Shown here one piece after another: positions 1 to 5,981 of a stretch of DNA of 18,963 nt (its first letter is position 1; each line of letters opens with the position of its first letter). The stretch is from Rhodospirillaceae bacterium (lineage in GTDB: Bacteria; Pseudomonadota; Alphaproteobacteria; UBA828), in assembly GCA_028819955.1 (NCBI GenBank), contig JAPPKP010000117.1:1-18963 (forward strand). Direction: 5' to 3'. A model generated the notes under the pieces. That model did not search any database, was not told the origin of the DNA, and saw nothing but the letters and a program-made list of their open reading frames with translations. The position numbers and the translations under genes were made by a program.

Positions 1-592
1 TGAGCGGCCAGGAGAGGATGTTGCACTCGTGCTTCACCGCGAAGTCGTAGGTGTCCGGCGAGCGCGCCGCGATCCAGATCGGCGGGTGCGGCTTCTGCAA
101 GGGCTTCGGCACCGAGGTCGCGGCCGGGAAGGACCAGAACTCGCCCTCGTGCGCGTGGTCGCCCTGCCACAGCGCCTTCACCACGGGCAGCATCTCGAAC
201 ATGTAGTGGAACGCGTCGTTGCGCTGCAGGCCGGGGTGCATGCGGTCGAACTCGCGCTGGTAAGCGCCGGAGCCGATGCCGAACTCGAGCCGCCCGCCGC
301 TGTAGAGGTCCAATAGCGCGGCCTCGCCCGCTGCCTTGATCGGGTGCCAGTACGCCGCCACCACCACCGCCGAGCCGAGCCGGATGCGCGACGTGTGCGC
401 GGCCCACCAGGTGAGGATCTGGAACGGGTTGGGCGCGATGGTCATCTCCAGCGCGTGGTGCTCGGCGGCCCAGGCGATGGCGAAGCCGCCCTCGTCCGCC
501 ATCTGGACCATCTCCAGCGTGTGGCGCTCGACATCGGTCATGTCGAGGTCGGGCGCGAGCCGCTCCATGTTGATGGCGAGCTGGAATTTCAT
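1..592 (-). CDS. LLM-class (luciferase-like) flavin-dependent oxidoreductase, partial
   Basis: Reading leftward from ATG at 592, the frame stays open to the window edge (197 whole codons), so the C-terminus is missing. The product begins MKFQLAINMERLAPD and contains AAEHHALEM, a segment like PNPFQIL, RIRLGSAVVV, HPIKAAGEAALLDL, SGGRLEFGIGSG and KPHPPIWIAARSP. These are the usual landmarks of the bacterial luciferase-like TIM-barrel family, which uses FMN or F420 for monooxygenation or hydride transfer in the cytoplasm. A GGAGG lies 9 nt upstream of the chosen ATG on the minus strand, which fixes the start. It is divergent from the gene at 855 and shares the 593-854 spacer with it. The substrate cannot be told from sequence. 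Family call is firm. Confidence 0.9.
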   Translation of the reverse strand, partial: MKFQLAINMERLAPDLDMTDVERHTLEMVQMADEGGFAIAWAAEHHALEMTIAPNPFQILTWWAAHTSRIRLGSAVVVAAYWHPIKAAGEAALLDLYSGGRLEFGIGSGAYQREFDRMHPGLQRNDAFHYMFEMLPVVKALWQGDHAHEGEFWSFPAATSVPKPLQKPHPPIWIAARSPDTYDFAVKHECNILSWPL

Positions 593-754
593 GGTGGGCG
601 GCCTCCATAGGGAGTTGAGGGATATATCGGTTTTGGATGGATAGCGGACCGGCGCGAATTATTCACCACTCTTCTGGTTTGCGCGGCACCGGACGCGGCA
701 AAGGCGGGCGCATCGACGCCGCGATCGCCTGCCTCGCCCGAAAATAAGAATGAG

Positions 755-782
755 TTGCATTTGCCGATCTGCTCGCTATGAT
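755..782 (+). promoter_or_regulatory. Predicted sigma70-type promoter for the 855-2965 gene pair
   Basis: TTGCAT (755-760) and TATGAT (777-782) are separated by 16 nt, a good match to -35/-10 elements in an A+T-rich island of otherwise G+C-rich DNA. Transcription would start near 788-790, about 65 nt before the ATG at 855. Predicted by eye only. Confidence 0.5.
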
Positions 783-783
783 C

Positions 784-800
784 ATGCAACGCGATTGCAT
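784..800. promoter_or_regulatory. Perfect 17-bp inverted repeat, candidate Fur/Mur-type operator
   Basis: ATGCAA-CGCGA-TTGCAT is a perfect 6+6 inverted repeat lying directly downstream of the predicted -10 and covering the expected transcription start, an ideal place for a repressor. TGCAA/TTGCA half-sites resemble those of alphaproteobacterial Fur/Mur-type iron or manganese regulators. A related half-site-rich stretch (AATGAGTTGCATTTGC, 749-764) lies just upstream. That a Fur-family protein binds here is an inference. Confidence 0.45.
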
Positions 801-854
801 TCGCATCAGTGGTCAACGGGCTGGGCAGAGACCCGGCGGAGGCTGGAGAGCGAG

Positions 855-1454
855 ATGGCTGACGGCTTAGTTCAGCAAGACAATCAGGCACTTGTGCCGC
901 GCCGCCGGGCCGCGCCAGGAATGACGATTCCCCGCCTCACCTTCGCCGAACAGCTCGTGCTCTGGTCCGCGCGCAGGCTCGCCGCCGCCCACCACGGCGC
1001 AGAGGCCACCGGGACTGAGGCCTCGGCCTGCCGGCACGATGTCCGTGCCCGCGTCGGCGGCGAGCTCAGCGTTGCGCTCTGCCCGACCGGCGGCCCAGCC
1101 GCAGGAGTCGAGGCGGCGGAGGCGCTGGAGCGAACCCTCGAAATCTTCGGCTGCGCGGGCGTGCGCAGTCTGCAACTCAACCCCATGTGCTGCCGCTTCG
1201 TCAGCAACGACGAGCGGCTATTCCTGTCGTTCCTCGCCAGTTGCCAGGAAGGCGACCACCGGCACGCGGCCACCCTGCTCTCCTGGTTCCTTCCGCCCGC
1301 AGCAGTGCGAACCGCAGCCGCCGACGGCGCCGCGTTCGCGCGGGCGCTGCTCGAGGCGGGATTCCAGCTGCCGCAGCGACTCATGCTGACCGAAAGCGCG
1401 GGCTTCCCCACGAGCCTTTCGGCGGACGCGGCTGCGCCGCACACGCTGCACTAG
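855..1454 (+). CDS. Hypothetical protein, ~199 aa, cytoplasmic
   Basis: I do not recognise the family. The start at ATG 855 (MADGLVQQDNQ) is chosen because GGAGAG lies 4 nt upstream; the frame is open further upstream (to 750) but those codons cross the predicted promoter and operator. There is no signal peptide or membrane segment. The middle holds a cysteine pair (NPMCCRFVSNDE) and several other cysteines (one in ASCQEGD), followed by a helical C-terminal half rich in Ala and Leu (LLSWFLPPAAV, ARALLEAGF). It is first in a probable two-gene unit with the secreted DUF4856 protein, 86 nt apart, behind a Fur-like operator. That placement suggests a metal-linked accessory role, which is inference only. 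Confidence 0.65.
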   Translation: MADGLVQQDNQALVPRRRAAPGMTIPRLTFAEQLVLWSARRLAAAHHGAEATGTEASACRHDVRARVGGELSVALCPTGGPAAGVEAAEALERTLEIFGCAGVRSLQLNPMCCRFVSNDERLFLSFLASCQEGDHRHAATLLSWFLPPAAVRTAAADGAAFARALLEAGFQLPQRLMLTESAGFPTSLSADAAAPHTLH

Positions 1455-1540
1455 GCCACATGTTTTCCTTTTTCAGCGCCCGGCGAGGAAAGGGAGTCCG
1501 AGCGGGGTCAACCGAGACCAGAGATAAGGGAGTCGACGCC

Positions 1541-2965
1541 ATGAAGCGAATGCTTGTTGCAGTTACAGCCCTCTTCGCCCTTGCCGTGCTGCCGGTGGCG
1601 GCACACGCAGAGGGCGATGTCTATGCGGGCTTTCCGGTCACACTGAAGGGCTACGAGGGGTCGGCGACGACGTCGGTCTCCTACGGCGGCCAGATCGCCC
1701 GCCAGGTTCTGCACGATTCGCTCAAGAAGCTCGCCGGCAAGGGCACCGGCGCGCCGAACGCCGCGCTGAAGGCGGAGATGACCGCCTACTTCGAGGGCAA
1801 GGACGCGGGCCGCGCGATCATCGCGCCGGCCACCAAGGGGCCGTTCGTGGTGAAGCAGAGCGGCGTCGACGAGCTCAGCAAGGGCACCAACCTCGCCGGC
1901 AAGACCTACAAGGGCGCGGTGCCGGGCATGCCCAACAACATGACCGGGCCGGAGCTGGTGTCGTTCTGGATCGACAAGGCATCCGCGGCGGAGAAGGGCT
2001 TCGATGCAGCGAACGGCTACGACTATCCGCGGCTCATCTCCAAGTTCCTGCTCGGCGCGGTGTTCTACAACCAGGCGGTCGACAACTACCTGGACGAGAA
2101 GCTGCGCGCCGACAACAAGCCCAACGACAAGCCTTACAAGGAAGGCGCCGCCTACACCGGCAAGGAGCATTCCTGGGACGAGGCGTTCGGCTATTTCGGC
2201 GCGCCCGCCCACACGCTGAGCCTGAGCCCGCAGGCGGTCTACGAGATCAACAAGCAGGGCAGCAAGTCGGAGAAGCCGGAGGACGCGCTGGCCCACGCCG
2301 ACTTGAACCAGGACGGCGCGGTCGATCTCAAGAGCGAGATGGCCTTCGGACCCGCCTACTACGCCGCCGGCTTCGACAAGCGGGGCACAGACTATCTCCA
2401 CACCATCACCCAGGCCTTCCTGGACGGCCGCAAGGTGATCACGGAGGCGAACGGCGCGGCACTCACCGACGAGCAGCGCAGCATGCTCCAGGGCTACGCC
2501 GAGACGATCCGCACCAACTGGGAAAGGGTGCTCGCCGAAGCCGTGTTCAAGTACGCTGGTTCCGTCTACAAGGACCTCGGCAAGCTGGAAACCATCCTCG
2601 AGTCCGGCGGCGATCCGGCCAAGGCCTTCCGCACCTACGCCAAGCACTGGGGCGAGCTGAAGGGCTTTGCGCTCGCGCTCCAGACCGGCCGCGACAACCT
2701 CGGCGAGACCGCGGTCAGGCTCAATCGCATCATCGGCTTCGGCCCGGTGCTGCCGAATACGAGCCAGGTCACCGACATCGACAGCGCGGGCAACTACGTG
2801 AAGGACGAGTCCAAGCCGCTCGCGACGTATCAGTACGACATGCTGAAGCTGCAGGACCTGATGATCTCCGCCTTCGCCGTCGAGGCCCGCCAGAACGATC
2901 AGCTCTCCGACATGGAGTCGCTGCTGGAGAAGCTCGGCGACGGCGCGAGCGCCGAGAACGACTGA
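1541..2965 (+). CDS. Secreted DUF4856 domain protein (imelysin-like context)
   Basis: The start is ATG 1541, 8 nt after AAGGGAG; the longer upstream open frame has no support. The 474-aa product begins with a clear Sec signal peptide (MKRMLVAVTALFALAVLP, then cleavage after AHA, residue 23), so the mature protein is periplasmic. Features recalled for DUF4856 proteins are present: SVSYGGQIARQVLHDSL near the mature N-terminus, SWDEAFGYFGAP mid-protein and AKHWGELKGFALALQ late. Residues 254-259 read DLNQDG, an EF-hand-like calcium loop start. DUF4856 proteins are uncharacterised; the all-helical look and the putative Fur-type operator upstream recall imelysins, iron-regulated periplasmic proteins. 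The DUF4856 call is from memory of motifs, not a search, and a direct metal role is unproven. Confidence 0.75.
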   Translation: MKRMLVAVTALFALAVLPVAAHAEGDVYAGFPVTLKGYEGSATTSVSYGGQIARQVLHDSLKKLAGKGTGAPNAALKAEMTAYFEGKDAGRAIIAPATKGPFVVKQSGVDELSKGTNLAGKTYKGAVPGMPNNMTGPELVSFWIDKASAAEKGFDAANGYDYPRLISKFLLGAVFYNQAVDNYLDEKLRADNKPNDKPYKEGAAYTGKEHSWDEAFGYFGAPAHTLSLSPQAVYEINKQGSKSEKPEDALAHADLNQDGAVDLKSEMAFGPAYYAAGFDKRGTDYLHTITQAFLDGRKVITEANGAALTDEQRSMLQGYAETIRTNWERVLAEAVFKYAGSVYKDLGKLETILESGGDPAKAFRTYAKHWGELKGFALALQTGRDNLGETAVRLNRIIGFGPVLPNTSQVTDIDSAGNYVKDESKPLATYQYDMLKLQDLMISAFAVEARQNDQLSDMESLLEKLGDGASAEND

Positions 2966-2985
2966 GCATTTTGTCGCTCACGGCA

Positions 2986-3076
2986 GCCGGCCTACGGCCG
3001 GCGCCTGCGCGGGCGCGCCGCATTAGCGGCGGGCCGCAGTCGCGGCCTGTCGCGCGTCCGTCTTTGACGGACGCGC
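2986..3076. repeat. Cluster of four consecutive perfect hairpins (possible terminator or REP-like element)
   Basis: Four perfect inverted repeats follow each other: 2986-3002 (7-bp stem, loop TAC), 3016-3031 (6 bp, loop ATTA), 3032-3047 (6 bp, loop AGTC) and 3052-3076 (11-bp stem, loop TTT). They start about 20 nt after the stop at 2965. None is followed by a T tract, so a classic intrinsic terminator is not proven, but the last hairpin is strong enough to end or protect the upstream transcript. Confidence 0.55.
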
Positions 3077-3113
3077 TCTAGCGGGGGCGTTCCCCGCGGC
3101 GGCGTCCGCCACG

Positions 3114-4265
3114 GTGGCGGGCGTCGCGGGGGGATGGGAGGCAAGTACGGGCACGGTGGAGTCGATCGTTCTCGACTATCTCGGCGGGCTCGCCGACGGC
3201 TTCGTCGATCCCAAGAAGCGGGTCTTCGTCGGCTACCTGTTCGCGGCGCTCGCCATCGCCTTCCTGTTCACGCTCGGCGCGGCGGGGTGGAACCTGCGCG
3301 CCGGCGCTTTGGACGGTCGGCGGCTGATCTTCTCCCGCGCGATTTGGTGGTCGGCATCGGCCCGGGCCGACTACAAGATGTTCGCGCTCAACCAGGCGCT
3401 GATGATGGTGATCGCGCCCCGGCTGGTGGGCCGGATGGCGGTCGCCACCGCCCTCTTCTCGGGCCTGCACACGCTGGTCGGCGGGCGACCGGACGCCGCG
3501 CTCACGCTCCCCGGCTGGCTCGTCGTTGCGAGCTTCACGCTGTGCCACTTCCTCTGCGACGACTTGTCGAAGTACCTGGTGCACCGCGCGCTGCACCGGT
3601 GGCCGATGCTCTGGGCGTTTCACAAGGTCCACCACTCGGCGACCACTCTCACGCCGCTCACGGTCTACCGCACCCACCCGATGGAGGCGGTGCTCTTCAG
3701 CCTGCGCGGCACCGCCGTGCAGGCCAGCGTAGTCGCGGTCTTCATCTTCTTCTTCGGCAGCGCGGTAGACCTCTTCACAGTGCTCGGCGCGAGCGTCTTC
3801 CTGTTCGCGTTCAATGCCGCAGGCTCCAACCTGCGCCACTCGCACGTGCGCATCGGCTACGGGCGACGGGTGGAGAGGCTCCTGATGTCGCCGGCCCAGC
3901 ATCAGATCCACCATTCAGTGGAGGAGCGGCACCACGACAAGAATTTCGGCACCGTGCTCGCGCTCTGGGACTGGCTGGGCGGCACGCTCTACCTCGCGGA
4001 GAAGGGACAGGAGCTCCGCTACGGTCCGACCGCGGGCGAAACGAGGGAGATGAACGGCCTCGCGGCGCTCTACCTGAGACCGGTTCTGGAAGCGGGACAA
4101 ATCGTACGAAACGGGGCCGCGGCAGCGGTGGATGCGCTTGCGCATCGCCCCGCTTCCAACCCACAATCAAACGGAGGGCATATATCGGAATCACCGTTGA
4201 GGAAGGTAGGGACATGCCGCGTAAGGCACCGGGCACTACTCACCGCGAGGGCAACTCGCTGGTAG
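3114..4265 (+). CDS. Fatty acid hydroxylase / sterol desaturase superfamily membrane protein, altered C-terminus
   Basis: Members of this superfamily are integral-membrane di-iron oxygenases that hydroxylate or desaturate lipids. The histidine clusters that bind iron are all visible: HRALH, HKVHHS, THPME, LRHSH and HQIHHS followed by ERHHDKNFG. Several hydrophobic spans occur (VGYLFAALAIAFLFTLGAA, VVAVFIFFFG). The start is uncertain: GTG 3114 gives 383 aa, GTG 3156 (residue 15) is equally possible, and neither has an ideal ribosome site. From about residue 340 the reading frame passes through the 39-bp repeat (4130-4168) and into the transposase remnant before stopping at 4263-4265, so the last ~45 residues look foreign. 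The catalytic core is intact, so the enzyme may still work. Confidence 0.85.
   Translation: MAGVAGGWEASTGTVESIVLDYLGGLADGFVDPKKRVFVGYLFAALAIAFLFTLGAAGWNLRAGALDGRRLIFSRAIWWSASARADYKMFALNQALMMVIAPRLVGRMAVATALFSGLHTLVGGRPDAALTLPGWLVVASFTLCHFLCDDLSKYLVHRALHRWPMLWAFHKVHHSATTLTPLTVYRTHPMEAVLFSLRGTAVQASVVAVFIFFFGSAVDLFTVLGASVFLFAFNAAGSNLRHSHVRIGYGRRVERLLMSPAQHQIHHSVEERHHDKNFGTVLALWDWLGGTLYLAEKGQELRYGPTAGETREMNGLAALYLRPVLEAGQIVRNGAAAAVDALAHRPASNPQSNGGHISESPLRKVGTCRVRHRALLTARATRW
4130..4168 (+). repeat. 39-bp direct repeat, copy 1
   Basis: This copy matches 5911-5949 at 37 of 39 positions in the same orientation (constant offset 1781). It begins with GATGCGC-TT-GCGCATC, a perfect 7-bp palindrome that is imperfect in copy 2. 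It lies inside the 3' end of the hydroxylase gene and marks the left side of the lower-G+C segment. Confidence 0.85.
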
Positions 4266-4329
4266 AGATCGCGGCCTGTTCCCTTTCGACGAGGCTGCAG
4301 AGAAGTGCGTTAGGGACTTGATCACGTAG
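4214..4329 (+). pseudogene. IS1595-family transposase, frameshifted N-terminal remnant
   Basis: ATG 4214 opens a short frame starting MPRKAPGTTHREGNSLVEI, which resembles the characteristic N-terminus of IS1595-family transposases (KAPGK.HREGISL.EL). After VEIA the similarity continues in another frame (from 4276) as LFPFDEAAEKCVRDLIT before a stop at 4327-4329, corresponding to the usual MFPdEeAArkWFE segment. So a single small indel breaks the frame and everything after about residue 38 is missing, including the zinc ribbon and catalytic domain. A GGAAGGTAGGGA ribosome-site-like stretch precedes the ATG. Family assignment rests on remembered motifs. Confidence 0.6.
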
Positions 4330-4339
4330 GTGCGGTGCC

Positions 4340-5812
4340 ATGTCTGCCAAGACTAGTGAACCCAACTGGTCCAATCAAACGATCTGGACAGGCGACAATA
4401 TCGATATCATGCGAGGCATGAACACTGCCTCGGTCGACCTCATTTATCTCGACCCCCCTTTCAATTCCAAAGCCAACTATGCCGCACCAATTGGCTCCAA
4501 AGCCGCTGGTGCTGCGTTCAAGGACACGTGGACGTTAACTGATGTGGATGTTGAGTGGATTAACCTAATCGAAGCTAAGCACCCAGCTCTACATCGTGTC
4601 TTGCTCGCCGCTTTGACGGCAAGCGATAAGTCCTATCTCGCCTACATGGCCGTACGGCTACTTGAGATGAGGCGAATCCTCAAGCCTGTTGGAAGTATTT
4701 ACCTTCATTGTGACCCGACCATGAGTCACCATCTCAAACTTATCATGGACGCAATATTCGGCCACAAGGCCTTTCGAACCGATATAACTTGGAAGCGAGG
4801 TAGCGCCCATAGCGATACAAAGCAGGGCCGTCGCCAGCATGGACGCATTCACGATGTTCTGTTGTTCTACACCGCCGGCAAAACGTGGACGTGGAATCCT
4901 CAGTATACCCCTTACACGGAGGAATACTTGGAAGAAGAGTATCGACATGTTACGGAAGGCGGAAGACGGTTTAAGCAGGCAGACTTGACCGCAGCAAAGC
5001 CTGGTGGAGATACAGAATACGAGTGGCGAGTGAAGCGTTCCTTTGATCAAAGTGAATGGGAAGCAGATATTGCGGACGAATACAGGAGACCAATAAATGG
5101 ATGGGAATACAAAGCGGTCCTGCCCTATAAGGGGCGCTACTGGGCGTATTCTAAAGAAAATATGCGCCAGTTCTGGAGCGAAGGACGACTCTTTCATCGG
5201 AATACAGGAATGCCGCGTTTGATGCTGTTTTCCGATGAGATGTCTGGAATACCGTTACAGGATCTATGGATCGATATATCTCCCGCGCTCGGGAAGCAAC
5301 GCACCGGCTATCCGACCCAAAAGCCGTTGTCATTGCTCTACCGTATTATAGAAACGAGTAGCAACCAAGGCGATATAGTGCTCGATCCTTTCACGGGTTG
5401 TGCTACAGCGTGTATCGCCGCTGAGCAACTGAACCGCCAGTGGGTTGGCATCGACATCAGTCCGAAAGCGGCCGAACTTGTGGAGCGCCGGATGCGCGAC
5501 GAGCTCGGGCTGTTTTACCGAGGTGCTCGCCGGACCGACATTCCACATCGAACTGATCTTGGAAAGCTTCCACGCTACAACTGCCCAGAGAACCGAACTC
5601 AACTTTACGGACAGCAAGAAGGCCACTGCGCGGGATGTGACGAGCACTTCGAAGCCCGACACCTAGAAGTCGATCATGTTATCTCTCGACGCAAGGGCGG
5701 GACAAATCATATTGATAACCTTCAATTGCTTTGCGGTTCCTGCAATCGCATCAAGGGAGATCGCGGCATGGAGTATCTAATGGCCAAATTGCAGTTGCCA
5801 AAGTCGATGTAG
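4340..5812 (+). CDS. Site-specific DNA methyltransferase fused to C-terminal HNH endonuclease
   Basis: The 490-aa product has the beta-class order of amino-methyltransferase motifs: catalytic DPPF at residues 38-41 near the N-terminus and the S-adenosylmethionine-binding DPFTGCAT at 349-356, followed by VGIDIS. It should transfer methyl groups to adenine N6 or cytosine N4. The last ~65 residues form an HNH nuclease domain with zinc-type pairs C430/C433 and C465/C468, the VDH motif at H446 and HIDN with N460. No separate restriction or specificity gene is adjacent. The start is ATG 4340, with AGGTG 7 nt upstream. Base composition is far more A+T-rich than its neighbours, and it sits behind a transposase stub between direct repeats, so it was probably acquired horizontally. 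Confidence 0.92.
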   Translation: MSAKTSEPNWSNQTIWTGDNIDIMRGMNTASVDLIYLDPPFNSKANYAAPIGSKAAGAAFKDTWTLTDVDVEWINLIEAKHPALHRVLLAALTASDKSYLAYMAVRLLEMRRILKPVGSIYLHCDPTMSHHLKLIMDAIFGHKAFRTDITWKRGSAHSDTKQGRRQHGRIHDVLLFYTAGKTWTWNPQYTPYTEEYLEEEYRHVTEGGRRFKQADLTAAKPGGDTEYEWRVKRSFDQSEWEADIADEYRRPINGWEYKAVLPYKGRYWAYSKENMRQFWSEGRLFHRNTGMPRLMLFSDEMSGIPLQDLWIDISPALGKQRTGYPTQKPLSLLYRIIETSSNQGDIVLDPFTGCATACIAAEQLNRQWVGIDISPKAAELVERRMRDELGLFYRGARRTDIPHRTDLGKLPRYNCPENRTQLYGQQEGHCAGCDEHFEARHLEVDHVISRRKGGTNHIDNLQLLCGSCNRIKGDRGMEYLMAKLQLPKSM

Positions 5813-5910
5813 ACGGGAGACGACCTTGAGTGATGACAAGCTGGTGGCTCGGGTGTGGCCCGCGACCTACCGCGAGCCGGCGATTTCAAACTGAGTCACT
5901 ACCCAACGCG
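5813..5910. other. Spacer after the methyltransferase gene, no gene seen
   Basis: This stretch holds no supported gene. A short frame starting TTG 5826 would encode about 20 residues ending at a TGA at 5891-5893, with no recognisable match. The sequence TTCAAACTGAGTCACTACCC just before repeat copy 2 could be a remnant element end, but no inverted partner was found near 4169-4213. Confidence 0.4.
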
Positions 5911-5949
5911 GGACGCGCTTGCGAATCGCCCCGCTTCCAACCCACAATC
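5911..5949 (+). repeat. 39-bp direct repeat, copy 2
   Basis: Same-orientation partner of 4130-4168, with 37 of 39 identical bases; the differences are T/C in the GATGCGC arm and C/A in the GCGCATC arm, so the palindrome is broken here. It lies 32 nt upstream of the ATP-grasp start and marks the right side of the lower-G+C segment. Confidence 0.85.
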
Positions 5950-5981
5950 GGCCGGGGTTGGGCAGACGGCGAGCGTGTTCC

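Larger units (their letters stand above)
4169..5911 (+). mobile_element. Candidate degenerate IS1595-type element carrying a methyltransferase-HNH passenger gene
   Basis: The segment between the two 39-bp direct repeats contains a transposase N-terminal stub (4214-4329) and the methyltransferase gene (4340-5812). A 60-base line counted by hand within the methyltransferase gene is about 48% G+C, against clearly higher values on both sides. Members of the IS1595 family with passenger genes are known. No convincing terminal inverted repeats were found, so the ends may be lost and these boundaries are only the inner edges of the direct repeats. Confidence 0.5.

Noticed and set aside
1508..2647. 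Long minus-strand open frame (379 codons)
   Set aside because: It is antisense to the DUF4856 gene, is low-complexity (Val/Leu/Gly/Arg rich) and has no family motifs; such shadows are common in G+C-rich DNA.
3134..4321. Second long plus-strand frame overlapping the hydroxylase gene
   Set aside because: Arg/Ala-rich out-of-frame shadow; only its last 35 codons (from ATG 4214) are meaningful, as the IS1595 remnant.
4130..5949. 39-bp repeats as terminal inverted repeats of an IS
   Set aside because: The copies are in direct, not inverted, orientation, and no matching inverted ends were found around 4169-4213 and 5880-5910.
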